Positions 26,896-35,564 of a DNA stretch of 64,000 nucleotides are shown here, piece after piece. The notes beneath the pieces are model-generated. The model saw only the letters and a list, made by a program, of their open reading frames with translations, did no database searches and was not told the origin of the DNA. The translations under genes were made by a program, and so were the position numbers. This DNA is from Paracoccus aerius (GTDB lineage Bacteria > Pseudomonadota > Alphaproteobacteria > Rhodobacterales > Rhodobacteraceae), in assembly GCF_014656455.1 (NCBI RefSeq), contig NZ_BNCL01000001.1, positions 62,001 through 126,000 of the forward strand, read 5' to 3'. The stretch's first letter is position 1. Each line of letters begins with the position of its first letter.

Positions 26896-29082
26896 ATGGC
26901 CGACCTGACCGCATCGGGCTTCAGCGCCTGTCCCGCCTGCGACGCGGCGCCCTTGGCGCAACGTCTGGCGGACCGGGCCGAGGTGGCGCAGGGAACGGTG
27001 ATCCTGTCCCTGCCGACCGCCCATTGCGCGACTTGCATCACCGATGTCGAAACCGCGCTGACCGCTCATCCGGGCGTTCGCAACGCCCGCGTCAACCTGA
27101 CCCTGCGTCGCGTCACGGTGGAGGCGCCAGGTCTTGCCGCCGACGACCTGATCCCCGTTCTGGCGAGGGTGGGATACGAGGCGCATGAATTGGATCCCGA
27201 CGCCCTGTCGGCCACCACGGCCGACCGTCAGGGGCGCGACCTGCTGATGCGGATCGGCGTGTCGGGATTCGCGATGATGAACATCATGATCCTGTCTGTG
27301 GCCGTCTGGTCGGGGGCCGAATCCGCGACGCGTGACCTGTTCCACTGGATCAGCGGCGCCATTGCTCTGCCCACCGTATTCTTTGCAGGGCAGCCCTTCT
27401 TCCGCAGCGCATGGGCTGCGATCCGGGTTGGACGGCTGGGCATGGACGTGCCGATCTCGCTGGCGCTGATCCTGGCCAGTGCGATCTCGGTCTATGAAAC
27501 GATGGAATCGGGCCACCACGCCTATTTCGACGCGGCGGCGATGCTGTGCTTCTTCCTGCTGATCGGGCGCTATCTGGACCACCGCACGCGCGCGATCGCC
27601 AGATCCGCCGCGGCCGAACTGACCGCGCTGGAGGTTCCGCGCGCCGCGCTGCTGGTGGACGGGGCCGAACAGACCGTTCCCGTTGCCAGCCTGCGCCCCG
27701 GAGACCTGATCCGGGTCCGCCCCGGCGCGCGCATTCCCGCCGATGGCGAGATCGTCGAGGGCCGGTCCGAGATCGACCGCGCCCTGTTGACCGGCGAGAC
27801 GCTGCCCGTGCTGGCCCAGCCCGGCCAGATGCTGTCGGCAGGCGAGGTGAACCTAACCGGCCCCCTGACCCTGAGGGTGACGGCGGCGGGGCGGGATTCG
27901 TCGCTGGCCCGCCTGACCACCCTGGTCGAGGCTGCCGAGGCCGCGCGCGGACGCTATACCTCGCTGGCGGAACGGGCGTCGCGGCTTTATTCGCCCAGCG
28001 TTCACCTGATGGCGTTGTGCAGCTTTGCCGGCTGGATGTGGATGACGGGCGACTTGCGCCTGGCGGTGAACATCGCGGCGGCGGTGCTGATCGTGACCTG
28101 CCCCTGCGCGCTTGGCCTGGCGGTTCCAGCAGTGGCGACGGCGGCGTCGGGACGGCTGTTCCGGCGCGGGCTGCTGATCAAGGACGGCACCGCGCTTGAG
28201 CGGCTGGCCGAGGTCGACACCGTCGTCTTCGACAAGACGGGCACCCTGACCCTTGGCCGGCCAACGCTGGTCAGCGACGATCCGCTGCCTGCCGATCTGC
28301 GCCCGGTGGCGCGCGCCTTGGCGCAGGCCTCGGCTCATCCCCTGTCGGTCGCGCTTGCCGCGGCGCTGACGGATGAACCGGCCGAGCTGTCGGAGGTGAC
28401 CGAGCATCCGGGCTTCGGCGTCTCGGCCCGCTGGGGGGGGCGTCCAGTCCGGCTGGGCCGTGCCGATTGGCTGGGCGTGTCGGATCACGAGGATCGCCCC
28501 ACAAGCGCGACCTGGCTTGCGGTCGAGCGGCAGGCCCCGGTGCGGTTGGAGTTCACCGACGAGCTGCGCCCCGGCGCTGCCGATTGCGTGGCGCGCCTTC
28601 GCAAGGCGGGGCTCCGGGTGCTGCTGATCTCGGGCGACCGGCCGGCGGCGGTTGCCGATCTGGCCGCCCGGCTGGGCATCGACGACCACCGCGCCGCGGT
28701 CGATCCCCAGGGAAAAGAAGCGATGGTGGCCGATCTTGCGGCACAGGGCGGGCATGTCCTGATGGTGGGGGACGGTCTGAACGATACGGCGGCGCTTGCC
28801 CGGGCCCATGCCTCGATCTCTCCGGCAAGTGCCCTGGATGCGGCGCGGGTTGCCAGCGACATGGTGCTGACCGGCAGCGACCTGGTGCCCGTGGCCGAGG
28901 CGGTCGCCTTGGCCCGGCTGGCGACGCGGCGGATTCGGCAGAACTTTGCGATCTCGATCGCCTATAACATCGTGGCGGTGCCGCTGGCCGTGGCAGGGAT
29001 GGTGACGCCGCTGATCGCAGCGCTGGCGATGTCGCTAAGCTCGATCACGGTGACGCTGAACGCGCTGCGGCTGCGCGATTGA
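26896..29082 (+). CDS. ccoI: CcoI (FixI) copper-exporting P1B-type ATPase
   Basis: 728 residues. Delivers copper across the membrane for the CuB centre of cbb3 oxidase. Seen: an N-terminal CPAC (12-15), a heavy-metal domain with CATC (about 44-47), the TGE phosphatase motif (ALLTGETLP), the membrane metal site TCPCALGLAVP, phosphorylation motif DKTGTLTLG, the SAHPLS HP motif and GDGLNDTAALARA. It is of the FixI type because of its place in ccoGHIS and the CPC export motif. Start is one base after ccoH. Confidence 0.96.
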   Translation: MADLTASGFSACPACDAAPLAQRLADRAEVAQGTVILSLPTAHCATCITDVETALTAHPGVRNARVNLTLRRVTVEAPGLAADDLIPVLARVGYEAHELDPDALSATTADRQGRDLLMRIGVSGFAMMNIMILSVAVWSGAESATRDLFHWISGAIALPTVFFAGQPFFRSAWAAIRVGRLGMDVPISLALILASAISVYETMESGHHAYFDAAAMLCFFLLIGRYLDHRTRAIARSAAAELTALEVPRAALLVDGAEQTVPVASLRPGDLIRVRPGARIPADGEIVEGRSEIDRALLTGETLPVLAQPGQMLSAGEVNLTGPLTLRVTAAGRDSSLARLTTLVEAAEAARGRYTSLAERASRLYSPSVHLMALCSFAGWMWMTGDLRLAVNIAAAVLIVTCPCALGLAVPAVATAASGRLFRRGLLIKDGTALERLAEVDTVVFDKTGTLTLGRPTLVSDDPLPADLRPVARALAQASAHPLSVALAAALTDEPAELSEVTEHPGFGVSARWGGRPVRLGRADWLGVSDHEDRPTSATWLAVERQAPVRLEFTDELRPGAADCVARLRKAGLRVLLISGDRPAAVADLAARLGIDDHRAAVDPQGKEAMVADLAAQGGHVLMVGDGLNDTAALARAHASISPASALDAARVASDMVLTGSDLVPVAEAVALARLATRRIRQNFAISIAYNIVAVPLAVAGMVTPLIAALAMSLSSITVTLNALRLRD

Positions 29083-29094
29083 AAGGACGGCCCC

Positions 29095-29256
29095 ATGGAG
29101 ATGCTCTCGATCCTCATCCCGGTTTCGCTGGGCCTTGGCACGGCGGGCCTTGTCGCGTTCATCTGGGCCCTACGCTCGCGGCAGTTCGAGGATCCGAAAG
29201 GCGATGCCGAACGGATCCTCAGCGACAAGTGGGACGACCGGCCGAAGCCCGACTGA
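29095..29256 (+). CDS. ccoS: CcoS (FixS) small cbb3 oxidase assembly protein
   Basis: 53 residues, too short for most automatic callers. MEMLSILIPVSLGLGTAGLV is a membrane helix; the following FIWALRSRQFEDPKGDAERI carries the FixS signature (W.. .. .QFED..GDA.RIL). Needed to insert cofactors into the oxidase catalytic subunit in related bacteria. AAAGGACGG precedes the start, 12 bases after ccoI. Last gene of ccoGHIS; a terminator follows. Confidence 0.93.
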   Translation: MEMLSILIPVSLGLGTAGLVAFIWALRSRQFEDPKGDAERILSDKWDDRPKPD

Positions 29257-29273
29257 CCGACATCTGGAAAGCA

Positions 29274-29301
29274 AAAGGGGCGGAAACTTGCCCGCCCCTT
29301 T
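29274..29301. terminator. Bidirectional terminator between ccoS and the S11 peptidase gene
   Basis: 10-bp stem AAAGGGGCGG / CCGCCCCTTT with an eight-base loop, between convergent genes. The T-rich stretch is better on the minus strand (TTTTGCTTT), so it serves mainly the leftward gene, with a weaker tail for ccoS. Confidence 0.65.
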
Positions 29302-29326
29302 GTCCTGTTCTGCTTTTCCCAAAGGG

Positions 29327-31015
29327 TCAGCGGCCGACCACCTGGCATTCCTGGGACCGGCTGAGGAAGCGTTCGCAAATCAGTTCTGCATTGCCCTTGG
29401 TCAAGTTCGCGAAGCTGGGCTGGAAGCCGCGCTTCGTGTCCGCGACATGGCGCTGTGCACCGCCCAGGATCGCGCCGTCTTGCAGCGCGCTGCGCAGCAG
29501 CAGCTTTTCGGCTTCGGCCTTGGACGAGAACATGCCCAGCGTCACGCCCCAGCTGCGGCCGCTGTTGGCGGGGCGCGAAACGATCTCGAGCTCTTCGGGG
29601 TTCGAACGGTCGCCTTCGCCCATCGCGGCCAAGATGACCGTTTCCGACCGCGGCTTCGGCGCGGGCGAGGCCAGCAGCGACATCGAGGCGCCCCCGGCCT
29701 GCGGCACAGCCTCGGCCACGGCGCGCGCGATCGCTTCGGGATCGGCGCCGGGATTGCCTGCCTCGGACGCCTCGGCCACGGCGGCGATGCTGGCCGTGCG
29801 CGAACGCGGCGCCGGGGCAGGGCGGGCCGACGCAGCAAGGACCGGCGCCGCAAGGCTTGCCGATTGCGGTTGGGCTGCGTCGGGGGCGGCGGCTTCGGCA
29901 ACTGCCGGTTCCGCGCGCCTGCTGACCGGCCGCACACTGGCGGCAAGGGTCAGGCCGCCGACGGCCACAGCCTCGGGCGCCGCTTGCGGGGCTTGGGCAA
30001 CGGCTGCGGTCGAGGCCTGGGCCGGACGGCTGACGCGCGCCGGGGGGGCAGATGCCGACAGCACCAACCGCTGCGTCTGCGGCGCCGTCGCGGCGGCGGT
30101 GGGTTCGACCTGCGCGCGACGGACCACGCGCTGCGCCAGCAGGCGCGGCGCTTCGGGCCGGACTTCGCGGACGCGGTTCGGCACCCGGGTAAAGCCCGAA
30201 TCCAGCAACTGCGCCATCACCTGGTTGCGATGCGCCGTCGAGGTGCCGCCGAAGACCGTGGCCACCAGCCGCTTGTTGCCGCGCTGCGCCGATGCCGTCA
30301 GGTTGAAGCCTGCCGCACGAGTATAGCCCGTCTTGATCCCGTCCGCGCCTTCGTAGGCGTCCAGGAACCGCTTGTTGGTCGACGATACCTGCGCAATCCC
30401 CGCATCCGCCGACCGGCGCGAGAAGATGTTGTAATATTGCGGGAAATCATAGAACAGCCGCCGCCCCAGGATCGTCATGTCATGGGCCGAGGAATAGTGC
30501 CCTTCCTGCGTCAGGCCATGCGCGTTGCGGAAATTACTGTTCCGCATCCCTAGGGCGCGCGCCATCTGGGTCATCTGCTGCGCAAAGGCCTCCTCGGACC
30601 CTGCCAGACCCTCGCCGATGGCGGTGGCGGCGTCGTTGGCCGATTTGATCGCGGCGGCGCGGATCAGATAGCGAAGCTCGATTCGCTGGCCCGCCTTCAG
30701 ACCCAGCTTCGACGGAGGCTCGGACGCGGCATTGGTCGAGACCGGGAACTGGGAATCCAGCCGGACCTGTCCACGCTCGATTGCCGTGAAGGCCATGTAG
30801 AGCGTCATCATCTTCGTGAGGGACGCGGGATGCAGCCGCGTATCCTCGTTCTGCTTGTAGATGGGCTGGCCTGTGCGGGCGTCGATCACATAGGCGGCAA
30901 AGGGCGCCGCCGTAACTGTGGCCGGGGCCACGATGGCCAGCAGGAGAAAAGCCCACAGCCGGGCTGTCAGGGAAATTGGGATCACTGTCGCGGTCTCTCT
31001 GCCTCGGGACGGCAT
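29327..31015 (-). CDS. D-alanyl-D-alanine carboxypeptidase (S11) with C-terminal SPOR domain
   Basis: About 562 residues. Periplasmic penicillin-binding enzyme trimming peptidoglycan stem peptides. Signal peptide near residues 15-36. Catalytic motifs: SLTK (Ser65, Lys68), SAN (125-127) and KTG (228-230). The domain is followed by an Ala/Pro-rich linker of roughly 200 residues and a C-terminal SPOR-like domain (RSWGVTLGMFSSKAEAEKLL) that should bind denuded glycan at the septum. The start is uncertain: ATG 31015 is chosen; GTG 30985 with GAGAGA upstream would leave a shorter signal peptide. Normal DacA-type enzymes are near 400 residues. Confidence 0.9.
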   Translation of the reverse strand: MPSRGRETATVIPISLTARLWAFLLLAIVAPATVTAAPFAAYVIDARTGQPIYKQNEDTRLHPASLTKMMTLYMAFTAIERGQVRLDSQFPVSTNAASEPPSKLGLKAGQRIELRYLIRAAAIKSANDAATAIGEGLAGSEEAFAQQMTQMARALGMRNSNFRNAHGLTQEGHYSSAHDMTILGRRLFYDFPQYYNIFSRRSADAGIAQVSSTNKRFLDAYEGADGIKTGYTRAAGFNLTASAQRGNKRLVATVFGGTSTAHRNQVMAQLLDSGFTRVPNRVREVRPEAPRLLAQRVVRRAQVEPTAAATAPQTQRLVLSASAPPARVSRPAQASTAAVAQAPQAAPEAVAVGGLTLAASVRPVSRRAEPAVAEAAAPDAAQPQSASLAAPVLAASARPAPAPRSRTASIAAVAEASEAGNPGADPEAIARAVAEAVPQAGGASMSLLASPAPKPRSETVILAAMGEGDRSNPEELEIVSRPANSGRSWGVTLGMFSSKAEAEKLLLRSALQDGAILGGAQRHVADTKRGFQPSFANLTKGNAELICERFLSRSQECQVVGR

Positions 31016-31189
31016 GTCGTTTGTTGCATGCCCTTGCTTAATATTCGGATAATAGCATGACATTCACGGCCATGTAACCGCTGATTTGGTGTATTTTGCC
31101 TGCCCTGCTCACCTTTGGGCGGGGTTTCATCAGCGGTGAAATGGATTATATTGTGTCCGTAACGTGATCAGCATGACCAGACTGGACCT

Positions 31190-31519
31190 ATGGCGCAGTG
31201 GATGACAGACGGCGACGGACCCGATGATCAGATTGAACTGGTTGTCAAACCGCGCACGCGCACGCAGCGCCCCCCGATGTACAAGGTGCTGATGTTGAAC
31301 GACGACTTCACGCCGATGGAGTTCGTGGTCCATGTCCTTGAACGGCTGTTCAACATGACGCATGCCCAGGCGATCGAGATCATGCTGACCGTCCATCGCA
31401 AGGGTGTGGCGGTTGTCGGCGTCTTTTCGCACGAGGTCGCGGAAACCAAGGTCGCGCAGGTGATGGAACTGGCGCGGCGGCAGCAACATCCGCTGCAATG
31501 CACCATGGAAAAAGAATAA
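31190..31519 (+). CDS. clpS: ClpS adaptor of the Clp protease
   Basis: 109 residues. Delivers N-degron substrates to ClpA. Seen: [20 protein letters not shown] with the NDDFTPM substrate pocket, [17 protein letters not shown] and [13 protein letters not shown]. The start at 31190 is the likely one; ATG 31202 is possible. clpA is not adjacent: an RsmC-like gene follows three bases after the stop. Divergent from the S11 peptidase gene. Confidence 0.95.
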   Translation: MAQWMTDGDGPDDQIELVVKPRTRTQRPPMYKVLMLNDDFTPMEFVVHVLERLFNMTHAQAIEIMLTVHRKGVAVVGVFSHEVAETKVAQVMELARRQQHPLQCTMEKE

Positions 31520-31521
31520 CA

Positions 31522-32526
31522 GTGACAACGACACGCCTGGACCTTGCCCTTTCGGGGAACGCGCCCGAAGGGGAATTTCTTGTGATCGGCGCCAAGGGGT
31601 CCGATGATCTTTCGCCCCTGGATCCTGCGCGAACCCGCGTCCAGCAGGGCCATTTTCCCGATCATCGCGCCCTGACCGCGCGCGGCTATCAGGTGGCGCC
31701 TGTGGTCGAGGGGCGGTTCGACGCGGCCCTTGTGATCCTGCCCCGCGCCAAGGCCGAGGCTCATGCCCGGATCGCCGATGCCGCCGCGCGCCTTTCACCC
31801 TATGCGCCCCTGTGGATCGACGGGCAAAAGACGGACGGCGTCGATTCGGTCCTGAAGGAATTGCGCAGGCTCGCCCCCGTGAACGAAGTTTACAGCAAGG
31901 CCCACGGCAAGATCTTTCGCGTGACCATTCCGTCGGGCGATTGGCTTCCACCCGGCTGGGCCAGCGCGGCGCATGAGGTGGTGCCGGGCTTCGTCACCCG
32001 GCCCGGGGTCTTTTCCGCCGACGGCATCGACCCCGGATCGGCCATGCTTGCGGCCGCGCTGCCCGACCGGCTGCCCACCCGTATCGTCGATCTGGGCGCG
32101 GGCTGGGGCTGGTTGTCGGCGCAGGCGCTTGCCCGCCCCGGCATCGAAGTGATCCACCTGGTCGAGGCCGACCATGCCGCCCTCGAGTCCGCCAAGGACA
32201 ACATCACGGATCCGCGTGCGGTCTTCCACTGGGCCGATGCGCGCGACTTCACATTGCCCGATCCCGTGAACGGCGTCATCATGAACCCGCCCTTTCACGA
32301 CGGCCGCGTGGCGGATCCCCGGATCGGGGGCGATTTCATCGCGGCTGCTGCCCGATTGCTGACGGGTGCGGGGCGGCTGTGGATGGTGGCCAACCGACAT
32401 CTTCCTTACGAAACCGTCCTGACCCAGCATTTCGCGCAAGTAACCGAGTTGCGGGGCGACAACCGCTTCAAGGTGATCGAGGCAACGGGCGCGGGCCGGG
32501 GCGCCGCGCGCAAGGGCCGCCGCTGA
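31522..32526 (+). CDS. rsmC: RsmC-like rRNA (guanine-N2) methyltransferase
   Basis: 334 residues. Class I SAM methyltransferase with an N-terminal non-catalytic half and a C-terminal catalytic half: the SAM motif RIVDLGAGWGWLS, acidic motif LVEADHAAL, and NPPFH for the target amino group. The layout matches RsmC (m2G1207 of 16S rRNA); RlmG is a related alternative. The start is GTG at 31522, with GGAAAAAGAA upstream. The stop overlaps the start of the SDR gene by one base (TGATG). Confidence 0.85.
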   Translation: MTTTRLDLALSGNAPEGEFLVIGAKGSDDLSPLDPARTRVQQGHFPDHRALTARGYQVAPVVEGRFDAALVILPRAKAEAHARIADAAARLSPYAPLWIDGQKTDGVDSVLKELRRLAPVNEVYSKAHGKIFRVTIPSGDWLPPGWASAAHEVVPGFVTRPGVFSADGIDPGSAMLAAALPDRLPTRIVDLGAGWGWLSAQALARPGIEVIHLVEADHAALESAKDNITDPRAVFHWADARDFTLPDPVNGVIMNPPFHDGRVADPRIGGDFIAAAARLLTGAGRLWMVANRHLPYETVLTQHFAQVTELRGDNRFKVIEATGAGRGAARKGRR

Positions 32527-33332
32527 TGGGCCTGTCGATCCAGGGCAAGACCGCCATCGTCACCGGGGCCGGGCGCGGCATCGGCCTGGCCGTGGCGCGC
32601 TATTTCGTCGAACGCGGCGCCAATGTCATGTTTGCGGACACGGATGAGACCGCCCTGGCCGCTGCTATGTCGGATTATGACGAGCGTGATCCCCATGTCC
32701 GCTGCTTCGCGGGGCGGATGACGGAAAAGCTGGCCACGGCGAATCTGCTGTCGGCGACGCTGGATGCCTTTGACCGGGTGGACATCCTGGTGAACGCGCA
32801 CCGGCTGGTAAAGGCGTCTGACCCCCTTGATACCGACCTTGAGGTGCTGGAGCAGCTTCTTCGCCAGAACATGATGGCCGGCTTGCGGATGACGCAGATC
32901 GTGGCCAAGCGAATGATCAAGCAGGCCGAGGCCGAGCCGGATTCGGGCACGGCAGGCGCCATCGTCAACATCTCGACCTTGGCTGCGCTGCATCCGGTGC
33001 CGACGATGCTGGGCTATTCCATCGCCTATGCCGCGCAGGAACAGGCGACTCGCGGCATGGCCCTGGCGCTTGCGCCCCATAGGATCCGCGTGAACGGCAT
33101 CCGCTTCGGCAGCGTCATGTCGCACGAACTGAAGGATTCTCTGCGCGACAAGCCCGAACTGCGCGACCGCATCATCGCGGCCACCCCGATGGGCCGCATC
33201 GCCCCTGCGGACGAACTGGTGGATACGGTGCTTTACCTGGTCAGCGATGCCGCGCGCTTCGTCACGGGCCAGATCGTGACCGTCGATGGCGGGCGCAGCC
33301 TTGCCGACCGCGTGGCGGTGCAGACGGCCTAG
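32526..33332 (+). CDS. Degenerate short-chain dehydrogenase/reductase
   Basis: 268 residues, full-length SDR fold. The nucleotide motif TGAGRGIG (13-20) and the C-terminal VTGQIVTVDGG are intact. The NNAG motif reads NAHR (90-93), and the active-site YxxxK reads YSIAY: Tyr164 is present but the lysine is replaced by Tyr168. Ser150 is present (VNISTLAA). Without the lysine normal SDR catalysis is unlikely, so a binding or regulatory role, or altered chemistry, is inferred. It is coupled to the RsmC-like gene (TGATG) and its stop overlaps that of the next, opposite gene. Confidence 0.85.
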   Translation: MGLSIQGKTAIVTGAGRGIGLAVARYFVERGANVMFADTDETALAAAMSDYDERDPHVRCFAGRMTEKLATANLLSATLDAFDRVDILVNAHRLVKASDPLDTDLEVLEQLLRQNMMAGLRMTQIVAKRMIKQAEAEPDSGTAGAIVNISTLAALHPVPTMLGYSIAYAAQEQATRGMALALAPHRIRVNGIRFGSVMSHELKDSLRDKPELRDRIIAATPMGRIAPADELVDTVLYLVSDAARFVTGQIVTVDGGRSLADRVAVQTA

Positions 33333-33748
33333 CCCTGCTGTTCGGGAAAGGCTGCCTTGCAAGCCTGGACGACCGATGCGGCCCGGTCGGCCAACTGGGC
33401 CTGCCGCCCTGCCAGGTTGTCGCGCTTGCGCTGCTCGGAAGCCGGGTCGATCGGCACCCGGTATCGTTCGGTCTCGACATAGTCCTGCCAGCACGGCTCG
33501 TATCCCACGACCGCGCGCCCGTCACGGTCGCGCCAGACGCGCCGGCACTGGGTCAGCCGGTCCCGCACGACCTGCCGCTCCTCCCACGCATAGCCCCGCG
33601 CCAGGTTCCCCTCGACCTCGGCCAGAAGGCGGCTGACCGTCCGGTATTCGCTGGTATTGTTGCTGATGCAGCGTTCCTGGGGGGTGCCGCAGGCCGCAAT
33701 CAGAAGCGGCAGGGAAAGGGTCGCGGCAAGGGCGGTGTTGCGGGTCAT
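33329..33748 (-). CDS. Lipoprotein of unknown function
   Basis: 139 residues. MTRNTALAATLSLPLLIAAC ends in a lipobox (IAAC), so the mature protein starts at Cys20. The remainder is charged, with several cysteines (ERCISNN, TQCRRVW, EPCWQDY, VQACKAAF) that could make disulfides, and helical segments. I do not recognise a family. The start at 33748 has GAGACAGG upstream; ATG 33760 is an alternative. Convergent with the SDR gene with overlapping stops (CTAG), divergent from hemF. Confidence 0.72.
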   Translation of the reverse strand: MTRNTALAATLSLPLLIAACGTPQERCISNNTSEYRTVSRLLAEVEGNLARGYAWEERQVVRDRLTQCRRVWRDRDGRAVVGYEPCWQDYVETERYRVPIDPASEQRKRDNLAGRQAQLADRAASVVQACKAAFPEQQG

Positions 33749-33824
33749 GGCCTGTCTCATTACAGCGGGTGGTGGATGCTAGCGCCGCGCCCGACGGCTG
33801 GCAAATCAAGTTTGGGGAACGTCG

Positions 33825-34679
33825 ATGGAACAGGAACGCAGCACCGCCGCCGCATGGTTCCGCAGCCTGCGCGACCGGATCGTTGCGGCTTTCGAAGAAC
33901 TCGAGGACCGGGGGCAGGGCCCTGCATCTGCGGGCCGGTTCGAGGTGACGCCGACCCTGCGCGACCAGGACGGCGGTGGCGGCCTGATGTCGGTCATGCG
34001 GGGCGGCCGCGTCTTCGAAAAGGTCGGCGTCAACTGGTCCGAGGTTCATGGCACGCTGGCCCCGCGCGCGCAGGCGGCCATGGCCTCGCGCGGGGTGCCG
34101 GGGATCGACGGCGATCCGCGCTTCTGGGCCAGCGGCATCAGCCTTGTCGCGCATATGCAGAATCCCCATGCCCCGGCGGTGCACATGAACACGCGGATGT
34201 TCTGGACCCCCGGCGCCTGGTGGTTCGGTGGCGGGGCGGACCTGAACCCCTGCATCGAATATGCCGATGACACGGCGCATTTCCACGCCACCTTGCGCGC
34301 GGCCTGCGATGCCCATGACACGACCTATTACGACCGCTTCAAGGCCTGGGCGGACGAGTATTTCTTCATCCCTCACCGCGGCCGTGCCCGGGGCGTGGGC
34401 GGCATTTTCTTCGACGACCTGAACACCGGCAGCTGGCAGGACGATTTCGCCTTTACCCGCGCCGTGGGCGAGGCTTTCATGCCCGCTTTCCTGCCCTTGG
34501 CAGAGGCGCGGATGACGACGCCCTTCACAGACGCCGACCGCGACACGCAGCTGATCCATCGCGGGCTTTATGCCGAATACAACCTGGTCTATGACCGCGG
34601 CACCAAGTTCGGCCTTGAGACAGGCCACAACGCCGATGCCGTGCTGATGAGCCTGCCGCCGCTGGCGAAATGGGTTTGA
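33825..34679 (+). CDS. hemF: Oxygen-dependent coproporphyrinogen III oxidase
   Basis: 284 residues. Converts coproporphyrinogen III to protoporphyrinogen IX using oxygen. Family blocks: GGGGLMSVMRGGRVFEKVGV, SLVAHMQNPHAPAVHMNTRM, WWFGGGADLNPC, FFIPHRGRARGVGGIFFDD and the C-terminal YNLVYDRGTKFGLETGHN. The conserved catalytic Asp/Arg residues lie in these blocks. It stands alone on the plus strand, convergent with the EamA-hemE pair. Oxygen-independent hemN, expected in a bacterium with cbb3 oxidase, is not in the window. Confidence 0.97.
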   Translation: MEQERSTAAAWFRSLRDRIVAAFEELEDRGQGPASAGRFEVTPTLRDQDGGGGLMSVMRGGRVFEKVGVNWSEVHGTLAPRAQAAMASRGVPGIDGDPRFWASGISLVAHMQNPHAPAVHMNTRMFWTPGAWWFGGGADLNPCIEYADDTAHFHATLRAACDAHDTTYYDRFKAWADEYFFIPHRGRARGVGGIFFDDLNTGSWQDDFAFTRAVGEAFMPAFLPLAEARMTTPFTDADRDTQLIHRGLYAEYNLVYDRGTKFGLETGHNADAVLMSLPPLAKWV

Positions 34680-34685
34680 CGGCCC

Positions 34686-35564
34686 TTAGGCGGCGGCCAC
34701 CGCCAGCAGCCAGCCTACTCCGGCCAGAATCAGGCCCATTCCCAGCAGTTGCAGGGGTGCGGCCCTTTGGCGGAACAGCCTGCCTGACAGAACTTGCGCC
34801 ATGACCACCTCGACCAGGGCCAGGGTCCGGACATTGGCGGCGGGCGTCAGCGCAAAGCCGATGAACCAGAACAGCGAGGCAAAGGTCCCCAGGAAGCCTG
34901 CCCCCAGCGAGACCCGCCATTCCCGCATGATCCCCGACAGGCCGCGGCGGTCGCGAAGGGCCAGCCAGGCCATCATCACGGCCGACTGGATCCCCAGCGT
35001 AATCGCAAGGATCGTCACGGCGCGCAGGACATAGCCCCCATCCGGCAGCGCCAGAAGCGCGCCGCGAAAGCCGATGGCCGACAGTCCGAACAGCGCCCCG
35101 GCAAGAACCCCCGTCGCCACCGATCCCCAGCCCGCGCGGCCCCAGCTTACGCCGGATGCCAGGACGACGCCCAGCGTCGCCAGCCCGATCGCGCCCATCC
35201 GGGCGGCGCCCAGCGGCTCGGCCAGAACAATGGCGCTGATGACCGCCAGCGTCACCGGCTCGGTTTTCATCAAGGCCGTCGCGACGCCGAAGCCCTGTCC
35301 GCGCATGGTGACCAGCATGAAGGCTGTCGCCGCGATCTGGGCGAGGGCGCCAAGGGTGGCCCAGCCCAGCACGGAAAGGTCGGGGCGAGGAATCGGCAGC
35401 CAGATCGCAGCAAGGCCAAGCGCGGCGGCCGCGAAAGGAAAGCCGAAGACAAAACGCACGGCCGTCGCGCCCATCGTGCCGACCTGCCGCGTCAGACCCG
35501 CCTGTGCGGCATTGCGCGCGGTCTGCGCGGTGGCCGCGATCAGCGTTGCCGCGACCCAGATCAT
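34686..35564 (-). CDS. EamA/DMT family transporter
   Basis: 292 residues with about ten hydrophobic segments in two EamA repeats, typical of drug/metabolite exporters of the inner membrane. Seen: [19 protein letters not shown] near the N-terminus, [18 protein letters not shown] at the end of the first repeat and [17 protein letters not shown] in the second. Its start overlaps the hemE stop (ATGA), so it is co-translated with hemE; export of a haem-pathway intermediate is conceivable but is only an inference from position. Confidence 0.88.
   Translation of the reverse strand: MIWVAATLIAATAQTARNAAQAGLTRQVGTMGATAVRFVFGFPFAAAALGLAAIWLPIPRPDLSVLGWATLGALAQIAATAFMLVTMRGQGFGVATALMKTEPVTLAVISAIVLAEPLGAARMGAIGLATLGVVLASGVSWGRAGWGSVATGVLAGALFGLSAIGFRGALLALPDGGYVLRAVTILAITLGIQSAVMMAWLALRDRRGLSGIMREWRVSLGAGFLGTFASLFWFIGFALTPAANVRTLALVEVVMAQVLSGRLFRQRAAPLQLLGMGLILAGVGWLLAVAAA

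Noticed and set aside
29680-30110. Repeat-like GC pattern resembling a repeat array
   Set aside because: It is the coding low-complexity Ala/Pro linker of the S11-SPOR peptidase; units are irregular and no spacers exist, so it is not a CRISPR or tandem repeat locus.
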